From NCBI GenBank assembly GCA_038503035.1, contig JAVSML010024714.1, positions 42,135-106,134 on the forward strand: a stretch of DNA of 64,000 nucleotides, read 5' to 3'. The translations under genes and the position numbers were made by a program. The DNA is from Crocodylus rhombifer (lineage: Eukaryota > Chordata > Crocodylia > Crocodylidae). This document shows positions 1 to 11,560 of this stretch, piece by piece. Position 1 is the first letter of the stretch, and every line of letters begins with the position of its first letter. The notes beneath the pieces are model-generated. The model worked only from the letters and a program-made list of their open reading frames with translations. It was not told the origin of the DNA and ran no database searches.

Positions 1-175
1 GCTCTCCCCACAAACCTCATACCCACCCACACCCCACATATCCACATGCACACCCACATGCTCCCTCACACCACACCCACACGCCCCCCTCCCCACAGAC
101 ACCCACATCCTCCCACATACCCACACAAACCTATACCCATTCCCCCATGCCCCCACTCCCCCACAATATACAAGA
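1..175. repeat. C-rich low-complexity sequence
   Basis: The first 175 bases are an imperfect cytosine-rich repeat built from CCCACA, CCCACAC and CCCCCA words, with almost no guanine on this strand. It looks like a degenerate microsatellite or minisatellite that continues off the left edge. No coding potential is seen. Confidence 0.75.
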
Positions 176-579
176 GTAAGACTTCATTTTAAGCTATTGT
201 GCAATCACCTCTATGTACACTACACAAACACATGTAAACCAGGACAAAACATTTTTTAAATCAAATGAATGAATGTTGTAGATGTTTGATTTTTAGAATA
301 TAATTTGGTATTTTTCTGGTTCCAAGATGGCATAACCCCTTGCTGAAAGGAGTACTTCTCGGGGCAAGAGGAGAGACTTCTGTTGGTAAAAGTCAGGGGT
401 TCGCGGGAGGGACTCCTAGTCACAAAATGGCGACCAGGGGGCAGGGCATCTGTCAAGGGGTGGGGCTACCCATGCAGCCCTCAACAGCTTGCCAAAACTC
501 AGTAAGCGGCCCTCCAACCAAAATAATTCCCCCCCCCGATCTAGAGTGATCTATCCCCTATTCATTACTGTCCCTGGCA
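176..579. other. Intronic sequence, nothing recognised
   Basis: AT-rich sequence up to about 330 is followed by a G-richer stretch to about 540 and a short C-run near 528-537. The short open frames have no recognisable protein. The stretch may include the edge of an unrecognised repeat. Confidence 0.4.
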
Positions 580-1245
580 TCCACCATTATTGGTTTACAG
601 ATGTCAGAGGAAATATCTCCAAGTATTCTGTTCAACAGCTTTTAAAAGAACTATCATTCACAAATTCATCTAGTCTCTTTTTAAAACTTCCTATGCTATC
701 TTCCTCCACCATCTCCTGTAACAATGAATTCTACAGGTTAACTAAGTATTACATAAAAAAGCACTTTCTCTTGTTAGCTTCAAATCTGTCTCCTACTAAT
801 TTCAGTGGGTGCCCCCTAGTTCTAGTATTCTGAGAGCTGGTGAAAAACAGTTTCCTATTCACTTTGTCCACAGCCTTCATGATTTTATAGACCTCTATCA
901 TATTACCCCTCAGTCTTCTTTCCAAACTGAAGAGTCCTTGCCTTTTGAGTACCTCTCCTGGTATGGCAATTGCTCCAAATCCCGTTTTTGCTACCTTTTC
1001 TAATTCTACTACATCCTTTTGGAGATGCAGAGACCAGGACTGCACACAGTTTTCAAGACACTGGCATAGCACGGATTTGTATAATGGCAATATGATATAC
1101 TTTGTTTTGTTTTTAATTCCCTTCTTATTGATGCCTAACATTTTATTGGGTTTTTGGGTTGCTGCTGCACATTTAGCTGATGTTTTAAGAGAACAAATCT
1201 GCAGTGACTCCAAGGTCTCTTTCCTGAAACACAACAACTACTTCA
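580..1245 (-). mobile_element. Old CR1 LINE 3' fragment, antisense
   Basis: On the minus strand this is the C-terminal end of CR1 ORF2 plus 3' UTR. Recognisable remnants are the conserved region after the RT, with 'QSWSLHLQKDVVELEKV' matching the usual 'QFWAPHFKKDVEKLERV'. It is followed by 'GLFSLERRLRGNMIEVYKIM' and the C-terminal segment 'KLVGDRFEANKRKCFF'. The frame carries many substitutions and small gaps, so this is an old, inactive copy of a different subfamily from the two younger CR1 copies in the window. Its 5' end is truncated near 1240. It fits an old intronic insertion. Confidence 0.8.
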
Positions 1246-2195
1246 GAACCCAACATTGTGTGTGTAGTTATTGAACAGGCTGGATTTTCCTCTGAGAAGC
1301 ATGACAACTCCTGCAATGGTCTTTTTCAGAAACATCATGTTTAAAAATGGATACCAGGTATTTGGCACATACAGACAAGAAACATCACTTTTGCTCACCC
1401 CATCAGTGTTTTACTTGCACAATTGCCACATGTGTACTAGTAGGGAAAATAGACTTAATGAAGTGCAAAGTAAATTACTCCATTCAAAGACTGTTGTATT
1501 TCTTTCAGTTGGACATTTATTTTAAACGTAAACTCTATCAAAATATAGTGTGCCCACCATTTCAATGAATTGTTCTGGAAGCAAATGTATTAATACCTTA
1601 GGCATTTATTGGTTCTGTGACAGTGTATTGACAAACATCTGCCAAAAAGCTCTTGGATGAAATAGTTGGGGAGTAGAGACATGCTCTTGCAAAACACTGG
1701 CAATTAAGAATAGCATAGTTTAAGGGTGGCCATAAGTAGAGATGTTTTCAATATTCCAAGTCATTCAAAATGATCCCTCAAGATCTTTTTAATCTTCTGT
1801 TACTTACATATATTTGTCCACCCTTCTTCCCCTTGATCTTCCTATCAAGTCTCTCCTTCCCCTCCTGGAAACCCTGCTTCTTCCATTAGTGAGATACAGA
1901 GCTTGCCTTCATGAAGGTCAGACTCCTCAGCCACAAGGACACATACAGGGCTTCAGGCACCGGAATCTTAAATGATTCCCTTGGATTCTTTCATATTTAG
2001 GGGCCAAGGCTCAATGTTCAATAGATGAGGGGCAAATGAAAGTCAACCCCACTACCCAAAGAGAATGCAAGGAGATCCTCATGAGAAATTCCATCGAAGG
2101 AGACAATACACGATAGGATGCTAAACTCCCAAGTCCACAAGCTGTGTCATCCGGCCACAGGACTCTCCAAGAGTGAAAATTTGGCAGCAGGAAAG
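1246..2195. other. Intronic sequence, nothing recognised
   Basis: AT-rich unique-looking sequence without splice-bounded frames, recognisable repeats or RNA genes. Confidence 0.5.
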
Positions 2196-2640
2196 GGGGG
2201 CAGTATTAATTGCTGCTCTTCCACTGCTGCCAAGTTTCCAAACAAGTGGGAAACCCTGCAGGCCAGATAGCACAGGCCCTGTACACTAAATTGAGTGAAC
2301 AGGGCAAGCTATCATTGAATATTCTGATCTGGGTATGTCATGTCAAAGCAACGTGGGGCCTGATCTGGGCACACAGGGTTGGGCCAAGATGCCATGGGGC
2401 TGGATCTGGATGCACAGGCTGGGCTGAAGGGACAGTGTGGGGCAGCAATGGGGCCCAACCCTGCATGGGATCTAGGGTCCAGACCAGCTTCATGCCATGC
2501 ATCCAGCCCACAGAGCCAAAAGAGAGTGAGCACCTCTGATCCACACCAATGATGACTAGGTCTCAATGGGACTTTGCCAACAAAGGGTACGGTTGGTAAA
2601 TGCTGATTCATCAGAAATGAAACTTCATGGGAACACGTTA
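2196..2640. repeat. GC-richer segment, possible degraded repeat
   Basis: A GC-rich island in AT-rich surroundings contains diffuse internal repetition of words such as CTGGATC, GGGCACAC and GGGCTG between 2345 and 2480. Its composition resembles the interiors of the non-autonomous DNA elements elsewhere in the window. No terminal repeats were found, so the class is unknown. Confidence 0.3.
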
Positions 2641-2659
2641 GTTTCAGGAGATCTACCCA

Positions 2660-2890
2660 ATCCAGAGTAGTAATAGCTGGATCATCATAGTACTCACCTG
2701 CAATGTGAAAGAGTGAGGTTCAAGTCTCTGCTCCAGTGAATGTTTAACCAAATACAATATATCACAGGAGAGATAAAGAGGCCCAACACAGAAAATCCAG
2801 TAGTCTGTACATTATATCATTTACCTAGAATGTGGGAAACCTGAATTCAAGATTCTGGGCTGTCTGATGCAAACAAAGACCTGACCCTCA
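2660..2890 (+). repeat. tRNA-like SINE, apparently two related units
   Basis: Two adjacent units each carry a tRNA-like arrangement. The first has 'ACTCACCTGCAATGTG' followed by 'GAGGTTCAAGTCTC' (2690-2735), which resembles a pol III B box (GGTTCAANNC). The second has 'TTTACCTAGAATGTGGGAAACC' followed by a diverged 'TGAATTCAAGATTC' (2820-2860). This fits a decayed tRNA-derived SINE or tRNA-like dimer. It is not a functional tRNA gene, because the cloverleaf is not complete. Confidence 0.45.
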
Positions 2891-4319
2891 GCCTCCTATA
2901 TTCTTAGTAAGTGCCATTATCACCAGGATACCAGCTATCCACAGGGAGTTGGGGTGGAGGGTTGCCAAAAACTCTGAAAAGCTATGAATTCATCCCAATG
3001 GGAAATGACAACATTTCTGAAATGTTTAAAATATTTAGAGTACCGAAAAAACATTTCCCAGAAAGACCTCATGCCATGAACTAGTTGAACTGCTGGGGTT
3101 ATGAGCAATATGCTGGCTAACTGAACTATAGATACATGGGAGGCCAATTCCCACTTGATATTCTGTGCCATCAAAAATATTTCTATAGCAGGCACATGGT
3201 CATTTACATACTGCTGGGCTAGCTCAGCTGAAAAGGGGTTGGATTATTGTGTCTGACAGTACTACAACCTGGCAGAGTTCTGGTTTTGCATCAGTGGTGT
3301 AAAATTAGCAGGCCAATCATGCTAGTTTTGTCCAGGGAGATATTCTAGAACTATTATGGAAAGTGCCATAGCATTTCTGGATTCCTTTGCAATCTGTTTT
3401 GTAGTCACAATTGGCCGTCCATCAGAGCTTCAGGGGGAAAACTTAGCTGCCACTTAAACTTTCTATTCCTTTAAAAAAAAAAGAGGGGGGGAGGAGGGGG
3501 GAGTCTGAGACTAGTATGTTAAAAATCTCAGTTACCATCCACCTCTGGATCTAATTTCTCTAACAGCAGGTTCTAGAGGATAAGCTTCTCAGGATGGAGA
3601 TAAGGACCGCACATCCCTGAGTATGCAGTAGGTCTACAGGAAATACAGTCTCAGAACAGCAGTTTCGGCATGTCAGTTCCAAACTATATTTCTGATTCAA
3701 CCTCAGACCCTGACACTACCCCCTACCTTAATATAATTCAACTCTATTGTATAAACACAGCATGTTAAAGGTTTAAATTCTTCATCTACATGTACAGGGT
3801 CCATTTGTTTAAGCAGAATGTGGCAGGTATAAAAGGAACTGACCCTGGCCCTGGTCCCAATGCAGTAACTCAAGCGTTGTTCAATGGAGAAGTACAGAAT
3901 GCAAGACTTTACTACTTGGGACTTACCCCTTCTCTGCTACATTTAGGGACCTACCGAAATCACAGCAAGCAAACAAAAAGGTGGGAAGCCCTGAAGCCTT
4001 GGATTGGGGCTGGGGGGGAACAAATAAGAGGCTGAGCAGGGGATGTGGCCTCAGTACAGGCACCAGTCGTGGGCCAGTCAGGGAAGAGACAGGGTTTCAG
4101 TGCTATCTTTTAAGCAGTCAGAGGGATGATACTATAATGTGCTGCAACCTGAGGTGGATTATGCCATGGTTTTGAGCCATCTGCTATGAAGGACAGGACC
4201 ACCAGGGTTCCTTGGGCAGAGGTGTGTGTGTGGGGGGGGTTGGGGGGGTGTCACAACAACCTGCAAAAATGGCAGCCAGCACTGCAATAAGCCTGTGAAA
4301 TAACCAGTCTGCCTCTTCT
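2891..4319. other. Intronic sequence with purine and G-rich tracts
   Basis: No gene is recognised. Notable parts are an A-rich then G-rich purine tract at about 3471-3503 and a GT-then-G-run tract at about 4220-4250 (runs of 8 and 7 Gs), which could form a G-quadruplex. The segment 3180-3340 looks like possible old repeat but could not be assigned. Confidence 0.4.
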
Positions 4320-6572
4320 ATCTATCTGGGAGACAGTGATCATCGCTTGCTGGAATTCACCATCCAGCGTAAGGTGGCAAAGGGCTGCAGCAAGGCAACA
4401 GCCCTAGACTTTAGGAGGGCTGACTTCAACAAGCTAAGGAGGATCGTTGGGGAAGCGCTGAGGGCCCAGAGGGGAAGGGAATCAGATGTCGAAGGTGAGT
4501 GGTTGCTCCTTAAGGAGACGATCCTCCATGCCCAAAGGGAGGTAATCCCAACAAGGGTCAAAGGGAGCAGGAGGGCACATAAACCCCCATGGCTCACTAA
4601 GAGCATCCGGGAATGTCTCCTTGCTAAAAGGGAGGCATATACCCAATGGAGAGATGGGGTCATCACCAAGAAGGACTATGTTACAGTCGCCCGAGGATGT
4701 AGGGGGGCAGTCAGGAGGGCCAAGGCAGAGATGGAGATAGGACTAGCTTCCCGGATTAAGGACAATAAGAAGTCCTTCTTCAAATACATAGGGGGTAAAA
4801 AGAGGGTCCCGGGTAATGTGGGGCCCCTGCAGGACACGATGGGCAACTTAGTCATCACGCCAGATGATAAAGCTAACATATTTAACGATTTCTTTGCCTC
4901 TGTCTTCCTAGGTAGGGACCAGTTCAGCCACCTCCCTGCTGGGCCCCCCTCGGGCCCCGGGAGAGACACGCCTGGGCCAGGGGTTAGCGAGGAGTTAGTT
5001 AGGGTACTTCTGGAGAGGCTGGACGTGCTCAAGTCTGCTGGCCTGGACAATCTTCACCCTAGGGTTCTACAGGAACTGGCCGAGGTCATTGCGGGACCCC
5101 TGGCGCGGCTCTATGAGCACTCGTGGTGCTCTGGCGAGGTGCCGGAGGACTGGAAGAGGGCCAATGTGGTCCCTATCTTCAAAAAGGGAAAAAAAGAGGA
5201 CCCGGGAAATTACAGGCCAGTTAGTCTTACCTCAATCCCGGGTAAGCTCTTTGAAAAAATTATCCTGGCACACATCCAGGAGGGCCTTGCGGGGGAGTGC
5301 ATGCTCAGGGGCAACCAACATGGGTTCATCAGTGGCAGGTCTTGTCAGACCAACCTGGTGGCCTTTTACGATCAGGTCACCAAATCATTAGACGCAGGGG
5401 TTGCTGTGGATGTAGTCTTTCTGGACTTCCGGAAGGCTTTCGACACTGTCTCTCACCCTGTCCTCATCAAAAAGCTGGGAGACTGTGGTGTCGATGCCCA
5501 CACGGTCAAATGGGTCGCCAACTGGTTGGAAGGCCGCACCCAGAGGGTGGTAGTGGATGGGTTCTTCTCGACCTGGAAGGACGTGGGCAGTGGGGTTCCG
5601 CAGGGCTCGGTCCTCGGGCCCGCACTGTTCAACATCTTCATCAGCGACTTGGATGACGGGGTAGAAAGCACCCTGTTCAAGTTTGCTGATGACACTAAGA
5701 TGTGGGGGGATGTGGGTGCACTAGAAGGGTGCAATAGGCTACAAGCTGACCTTGACAGGTTGCAACGGTGGGCGGATGAGAATAGGATGGGGTTTAACAC
5801 TGATAAGTGCAAGGTGTTGCACATGGGGAGGAAGAACCGGCACCACACTTACAGGTTGGGGAACTCCCCTCTTGCCAGCACGGAGACGGAAAAGGATCTT
5901 GGAGTCGTCATTGACTCCACGATGAACATGGGCCGGCAGTGTGGGGAGGCGGTCAAGAAGGCCAACCGTACCCTGTCATGCATCCACAGATGCATCTCGA
6001 GCAGGTCCAGGGAGGTGATCCTCCCCCTCTATGCGGCACTGGTCAGGCCGCAGCTGGAGTACTGCGTCCAGTTCTGGGCGCCACACTTCAAGAGGGACGT
6101 GGACGATATGGAAAGAGTTCAGAGGAGGGCCACTCGTATGATCAGGGGTCAGCAGGGCAGGCCTTATGAGGAGAGGCTACGGGACCTGAACCTGTTTAGC
6201 CTCCACAAGAGAAGGTTAAGGGGGGACCTTGTGGCCTGCTACAAACTGGTCAGGGGGGATCAGCAGGTATTGGGGGAGTCCCTTTTCCCCCGTGCACTGC
6301 CAGGAGTGACCAGGAATAACGGTCACAAGCTGGCGGAGGGTAAGTTTAGATTAGATATTAGGAGGCGCTACTTCACAGTCAGGGCGGCTAGGGCCTGGAA
6401 CCAGCTTCCAGGGGAAGTGGTGCAGGCTCCTAGCCTGGGGATTTTTAAAAGGAAGTTAGATGAGCACCTTGCCGGGGTCATCTGACCCTGGTGCTCTTTC
6501 CTGCCAAGGCAGGGGGTCGGACTAGATGATCTACCTAGGTCCCTTCCGACTCTAGCTACTATGAAACTATCT
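4320..6572 (+). mobile_element. CR1 LINE, 5'-truncated, intact RT frame
   Basis: A sense-strand CR1 begins abruptly inside the endonuclease, just before the SDH motif. It runs through the entire reverse transcriptase and ORF2 C-terminus. The short 3' UTR contains the characteristic 'GGTCGGACTAGATGATCT' segment, and the element ends in an ATGAAACTATC-like tail near 6560-6572. CR1 copies are usually truncated at the 5' end and lack a clear target-site duplication; none was seen. Because the long frame is undisturbed, this is one of the youngest elements in the window. Confidence 0.93.
4323..6485 (+). CDS. CR1 ORF2 fragment: endonuclease tail plus complete reverse transcriptase
   Basis: This open frame of about 720 codons has no stop and ends at TGA 6483-6485. 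It opens with the end of the APE-type endonuclease, where the SDH catalytic motif 'GDSDHRLLEF' begins at 4329. RT blocks follow in order: 'NYRPVSLTSIPGKLFEK' (about 5210), 'NQHGFISGRSCQTNL' (about 5320) and block A 'LDFRKAFD' (5421-5444). Block B is 'GVPQGSVLGP' (about 5593), block C is 'FADD' (5682-5693), and the CR1 C-terminal signature 'RPQLEYCVQFWAPHF' is near 6047. The polymerase aspartates of blocks A and C are all present. In a complete CR1 this protein nicks DNA and reverse-transcribes its own RNA at the nick. Here the start codon, most of the endonuclease, ORF1 and the promoter are missing, so independent activity is unlikely. The first codon given is the first in-frame codon of recognisable CR1, not a translation start. 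Confidence 0.93.
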   Translation, partial: YLGDSDHRLLEFTIQRKVAKGCSKATALDFRRADFNKLRRIVGEALRAQRGRESDVEGEWLLLKETILHAQREVIPTRVKGSRRAHKPPWLTKSIRECLLAKREAYTQWRDGVITKKDYVTVARGCRGAVRRAKAEMEIGLASRIKDNKKSFFKYIGGKKRVPGNVGPLQDTMGNLVITPDDKANIFNDFFASVFLGRDQFSHLPAGPPSGPGRDTPGPGVSEELVRVLLERLDVLKSAGLDNLHPRVLQELAEVIAGPLARLYEHSWCSGEVPEDWKRANVVPIFKKGKKEDPGNYRPVSLTSIPGKLFEKIILAHIQEGLAGECMLRGNQHGFISGRSCQTNLVAFYDQVTKSLDAGVAVDVVFLDFRKAFDTVSHPVLIKKLGDCGVDAHTVKWVANWLEGRTQRVVVDGFFSTWKDVGSGVPQGSVLGPALFNIFISDLDDGVESTLFKFADDTKMWGDVGALEGCNRLQADLDRLQRWADENRMGFNTDKCKVLHMGRKNRHHTYRLGNSPLASTETEKDLGVVIDSTMNMGRQCGEAVKKANRTLSCIHRCISSRSREVILPLYAALVRPQLEYCVQFWAPHFKRDVDDMERVQRRATRMIRGQQGRPYEERLRDLNLFSLHKRRLRGDLVACYKLVRGDQQVLGESLFPRALPGVTRNNGHKLAEGKFRLDIRRRYFTVRAARAWNQLPGEVVQAPSLGIFKRKLDEHLAGVI

Positions 6573-6574
6573 AG

Positions 6575-9500
6575 GTAGGTCCCTCTTCATGTTTCTGAGG
6601 TGATTCCCCACATTTACAGTCAAAAGCCCATCTGATGGCTGCAGCATACTTGCAGCCCCAGCAGACAGGGTCTGCTTTTCTTGTGTTCAGACTTCATCAG
6701 AAGTTAATTTAATGGGTGTCTAGTGCTCCCGAAATGCTTCCAGTTCAACTCTGGGATGTTTTCACCCTTCCCACTCCCAAAAGTTGTAACATACCAATAG
6801 GTTTTGAAAATACCCCTGCTGTAATTGTATATCACTCCAGGTGTGCTCAGTAGGATTCCTTCCTGTACACAAAGTCACCAGAGAGGCAAACTGCAATTCA
6901 AATCTCTACTGGAAAGAAGTGAATCAAAAGATAATCAGTTTCAGGAAAGGTGACTAGTTTCTCACGTTAGAGACAACAACATAATGCGCTTCTGCAGGAT
7001 CTGGCTTAAGGGCAAGGAATAAATAGACTGGAGCACCAGATTAAAAAGTGGGCTGATTTTTGAGCTATTGATAGAGTTGGTGAATGGTAAAGTTACTTAC
7101 AAAAAGAGCAGTTTCTGTGGGATCAAAGCTATTTTCAAACTCAGGTTACATTTGGTATATAGTTTTACATAAAATTATTAGAAAAAAACCAAAATAGCTG
7201 CAACATTTAATAAGATTGTAAATGAAACATGTTTACTTTTCATTTCAAAATGATGCATTTTAGCATTTTTCTTTGAAATATATTCATTTCAAAGTTGACC
7301 TAAATAATACCTATTACTGATAAGTATTAATCTACTACTAATAATTACTGGTCAATTATTATTAACTGGCAATGTTACCCATCATTAACTGTTAACAACA
7401 ACAGGTTAAATGGACTAAAAACAAAATGAAACACTTCAGGTTTCATTAAATTTAATGAAATGCTTTGGGTTGAGCCAAAACAGACTTTTTCTTCAGTTCA
7501 CTGGAAAAAACAAAACAACTTTGTTTTGAGTCACTCAAGCCTCATGTGTGTACACATATGTGTGCAGGTATCATGTGTACGCATGCAAGTATCACACTTA
7601 AAAAAAAACAAGAACAAAAACAAAACCAAAAACCCACTATCTACATAGATCTAGTTTTATCTGTCCTCTGGAAAGCCAGGGCACTGATCCTGGCACCTAA
7701 CCTTCACACCTCCATATAAATATTTTAGCAATCTTTTTATGCAGAAAAATTATAGGAATGGCAAAAAATAAGCCCAAATGTTTTATTTAAGTTAACAAGA
7801 CAAATAATCATTCAATTTACATCTTTTTTGGAATACTTTTTTTTCCTAATTTTTCTCTGGTCAACTGCCTCCTTTGTGTTTTCTCCATCTATCTTTATTA
7901 GGGCCCAGTCCAGAATAGATTGAAGTCAAGGGAAAACTTCAAAGAGCTCCTTTCTGTACATCCTTTTGTAGTCTCCACTCAGTCTGAATGTTTTGAATAA
8001 TGAGTGTTATTACTGGTGTATTTTTCTAATCTTAGCTGTCCATTAGTTTTACTATATGCTTATGTAAACAAGCCATAGTGTTGAAATAATATGATAAGGT
8101 TGAGCAGTTTCTGTAAATACAGAGTGAATTAAAGGTAGCATGCGTCAACGTAACACAGATAATTTCATTTGTTCTATTGTACTGAGGATGGTACTGAACA
8201 TCCTTACTACATTAATCTTTGAGAATTCTGAAAGCAAAGCAAAACCCTGGTATTTTCCCTTAAGTCCTTTTAAATATATTTATAAATTTTAGAAAGTATC
8301 AGAAAATAAGTATTAATACACACACATATATATTTAAGATAATAAAGCAGGTAGTAGAAGTTGTAAGCAAAGATTTCAGTGATACACTTTTGGAAATTGC
8401 TATTCATATCTATTTCTGGATAAGCCCTGGAATGACCAGTATAAATCATGACAAGGTTGAGAAGTACACGAAGTTCATTAACCAAAGAACCATATTACAA
8501 GCTGTAAACAACTGACTGGAGCACTGAACCATTTGCACTATTGGTAGCTAAACACAGAAGTCCATGAGTCAAATTATTCTTTCAAAGGTTATTCCTGCCC
8601 AGGAAAGTGAAAATGAGGAGTCTGAACATGTAGTTTTGTGACAATTCTTTCCACTGGGAGGTAGGGACTGAAAACAGGCCATAGGTTTTTACCCGTTATT
8701 GATGTTGGGGAACTGGATTCACTGTATAAAAGCCCCTGTCCTCCTCACTTCTTCCTAAATATAAGCGTGTTGTAAAGGGCTCGCTCCACCATGGTTACCC
8801 AAAGGTTCCAAACTAGATAGTCAAAGGAGTGAAAACACTATCCGCAGAAATGTACCTGTGCACGGACTTACTGAATGGGTTAGAAAGGGGGCAAGACTGA
8901 AAGAACCTCACTAAACCTCACAGCCTTCCTCTCTTTCCAACCTAGAACTACATAGAAATAGTGGAGAATGGGGAACCGGGTGTCAAGAAGACAGTCTCAC
9001 TAATACATATCTCATGGCCCAGATCTTTGGACAAAAATTCCCCACTGAGTGAGAAACCATGGGGGAACCACTGAGCTTAGATTAAAATAGCATTAAAACA
9101 ATAACCTTTAAGAGGCAAGACAATAATTCCACTCCTACTTCATTCTGCTGCTCCTGTTTCCCAGAGTTTTTCATAATGGGGCATTTTTCATATTGTGTGA
9201 ATTGTAACACCTGGGCTCAAGAGAGGAAAAATGGATATAGATCTATATACCTATATATATATACACACCTATATACACACATATATATACACATATATAG
9301 GTACATATACGTATAGGTACATATATAAACACATACATACAATGGGTTTCCATTGCATTCCGCTCTTTGAAATATTAACATGCAGCCCCATTTAACTTCA
9401 TTTATGAGTACTTAAGAGATCAACTGCATTTGTGACATACCACAGTTGTGAGACGAGAAAAAAAAAGTGCATAACTGAAAACAAACAGGCAGCAGAAAGG

Positions 9501-9735
9501 CTGTTTTCTCTTCAGTTTATGAAATTTCAACGGGAAGCATTCTGTTCCTCCTCCTCAACAGCAGCCGTGGAAGCAATGTGAAGACCATATCCACTGACTC
9601 CCATGTTTCTGTACATACAGTAACATGACCTAGCAATAGCCTCCCTATGAAAGATCTTACTGAAATTATTCACTTTCTTAATAGGAATAGAGTGTGAAAG
9701 AGCTAAGAGCCTGGAGAGAGGCTCAGCCAACTAGC
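6575..9735. other. AT-rich intronic sequence
   Basis: Anonymous AT-rich DNA with no recognised exon or transposon. Small simple repeats occur: a TG/CA stretch with a palindromic TGTACACATATGTGTG core at about 7545-7590, an A-rich tract at 7601-7630, and a TATA/CACA microsatellite at 9225-9345. Confidence 0.5.
9225..9345. repeat. TA/CA microsatellite
   Basis: Imperfect alternating purine-pyrimidine repeat of TATA, TACACA and ATATATAC words. It is likely to vary in length between individuals. Confidence 0.85.
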
Positions 9736-9736
9736 C

Positions 9737-10126
9737 AAAGGCTGCTTGCAGATGTGAAGACATGCAAAAAAACAAAACCAAAAAAACACCCTTTACTGGA
9801 AGAAGCAGTGCACAGGTTCAACCCAGGTCTGCAGCATCTGTATAGATTGGGTACCTCAGCAAGGCTTTTTGGTGCCTTTATCTAAAGATGATTCAATCAG
9901 ACAAAAGTGCCAAAAAAGCCCCGCTAGAGCACCTGATTTATCCAGATGCTGCAGAGCCAGGTTGAACTAATGCACTGCCTCTTCTGGGCATGGCACAGGA
10001 GCATGACGACTTGTTGGGTTTTTGGGTTTTTTTGTTTGGTTGGGTTGTTTGGGGTGTTTTTTTTTTGGGGGGGGGGGGGGGGTTGGGGGGGAGGAGGAAG
10101 GAGTTCCATGTCTGCAAGCAGCCTTA
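9737..10126. mobile_element. Fold-back MITE, family A copy 1
   Basis: The whole segment is one long imperfect palindrome. The left end 'AAGGCTGCTTGCAGATGT' is mirrored by the right end 'TGTCTGCAAGCAGCCTTA'. Further in, 'GCAGTGCACAGGTTCAACC' is mirrored by 'GGTTGAACTAATGCACTGC', and around the axis near 9890 'GGCTTTTTGGTGCC' is mirrored by 'TGCCAAAAAAGCC'. There is no coding potential. The right arm carries an expanded T/G tract ending in 16 or more Gs (10060-10096) where the left arm has only short A-rich sequence. A second copy lies at 31240-31580. It resembles crocodilian MITEs, but I cannot confirm the family name. Confidence 0.8.
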
Positions 10127-10129
10127 GAT

Positions 10130-11240
10130 GTTGTAATGATATATCTATCAATATACCTATCTAATCTATCATCATTTTTTCCATAAAGTGGATATTGTGA
10201 TTAAGTCATATAGAATATTAACATTCCAGTGTTAATTTGGAATGAAAATGAGTATCATACAACTTTTCAAAGGGTTGACTGAGTTTTATGATTCACAAGT
10301 AAGCATTTATTGTAACACCTGCTTAGTTATAAGGATGAGATACTACTGATACAAAGAGTGATACTGATTTGTTAGAGAAGAGACCAATAAAAAGGATGCG
10401 ATTGTGGCATGCAAAATAGTGAAGACTAATAATTTCACTACCTGATGGGAAACTAAGGGTGCTAAGATATACAACTTAGAATGCCATGAACCAGATTCTT
10501 ATTTTGCACAGTAGAATCAGTTGAAAAATATGAGATACAGTTTGGGGGCTCTGGCCATGTTGATTAACCTTCATCTGATCTAAAGCTTAATCACATATTT
10601 GCTCTCTGGTTCAAACTCAGTGTAAGTTTTAACACGCTGCCCTGCCTTCTGCATAATGTCTACAGAATTAGAGAAAGAAGTTTGGACTTGCATGCACCCT
10701 TTTATCTGCTTGCCTTTAAAACTGTGTGTTCATTTGCTAACTTCACAGTTGCAGTACTATGCCACAAATTTGGGTAAAATTAATGCTTATACACTTTGGT
10801 TACTATTAAATTAATTTGGCAGAAGACAAATTGAATAGTCACCATTTCATATAAGGATCAACACTGTTAAAATTTTAATGGTGATCACTGAACATTCCAG
10901 TTTAATAAAAAGCAGACTGCATTTTCCCTTTTACTCTTCTTTTGCAACAAAGTACATGAAGACTTAAATGTGCAAATGACAGATCTTGCCTACAATTACT
11001 TATTAGTCATAAATTTATAGCACTAATTCAAGGCAGTCAATAAAAGAACTATGAGAAAAACTTTTAATCTTTAATCTTTTTTTTTTTAATCTTTAACTTA
11101 CTTATACATCTTCATTTTTTTTTCATGGAACAGATTTCATAGTCTGCCTCCATTGTTTCTTGGTGACTATTCCAAATGACAGAAATAATAAAAGCTTTCC
11201 CCCATTTTTTATTTACAACCGTGGCATCACAAACCACACT
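10130..11240. other. AT-rich intronic sequence, nothing recognised
   Basis: Unique-looking AT-rich sequence with a short duplication of TCTTTAATCTTT near 11063-11095 around a T-run. No exon, RNA gene or transposon is recognised. Confidence 0.5.
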
Positions 11241-11560
11241 TGTCAAAAGAGAAGACCATGGGTGACTGGTGCCACATTAGTCAGGGTGGGCACATACCCA
11301 CCCAACGACCAGTCAGCGATTGGGGCGGGGGTCCCAATCTCACTGATGGGGAGGAAGGGTCCCCCCCCCACAGCCGATCACGAAGTGGCTGTGGCACTCC
11401 TCCAGCGCTCCCACTCCCTGGCTGGCAATTGCAGGGGTGGCACCAGTGCTCCTGCCTGTCACCTAAGGGGTGAGTGCGACCAGTCAGAGGGTGCACCAGC
11501 GCTCTCAAGGAGTGCACGTGCACCCCTTATGCGTTACCAGTGGAGAAGACATTAAGATTT
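11241..11560. repeat. GC-rich insert, probable non-autonomous DNA element
   Basis: A GC-rich block with sharp edges in AT-rich DNA. It contains 'CAGGGTGGGCACATACCC' near the left (11283), similar to hAT-type termini in this window, and ends near 'CACCCCTTATGCGTTACCAG'. There is no coding evidence and the terminal repeats are not convincing, so the call is tentative. Confidence 0.35.

Noticed and set aside
1..175. Possible CRISPR-like or telomeric repeat at the left edge
   Set aside because: No regular repeat-spacer unit and no TTAGGG; it is low-complexity C-rich sequence.
2690..2735. Functional tRNA gene
   Set aside because: Only a B-box-like word is visible; no acceptor-stem pairing or plausible anticodon stem.
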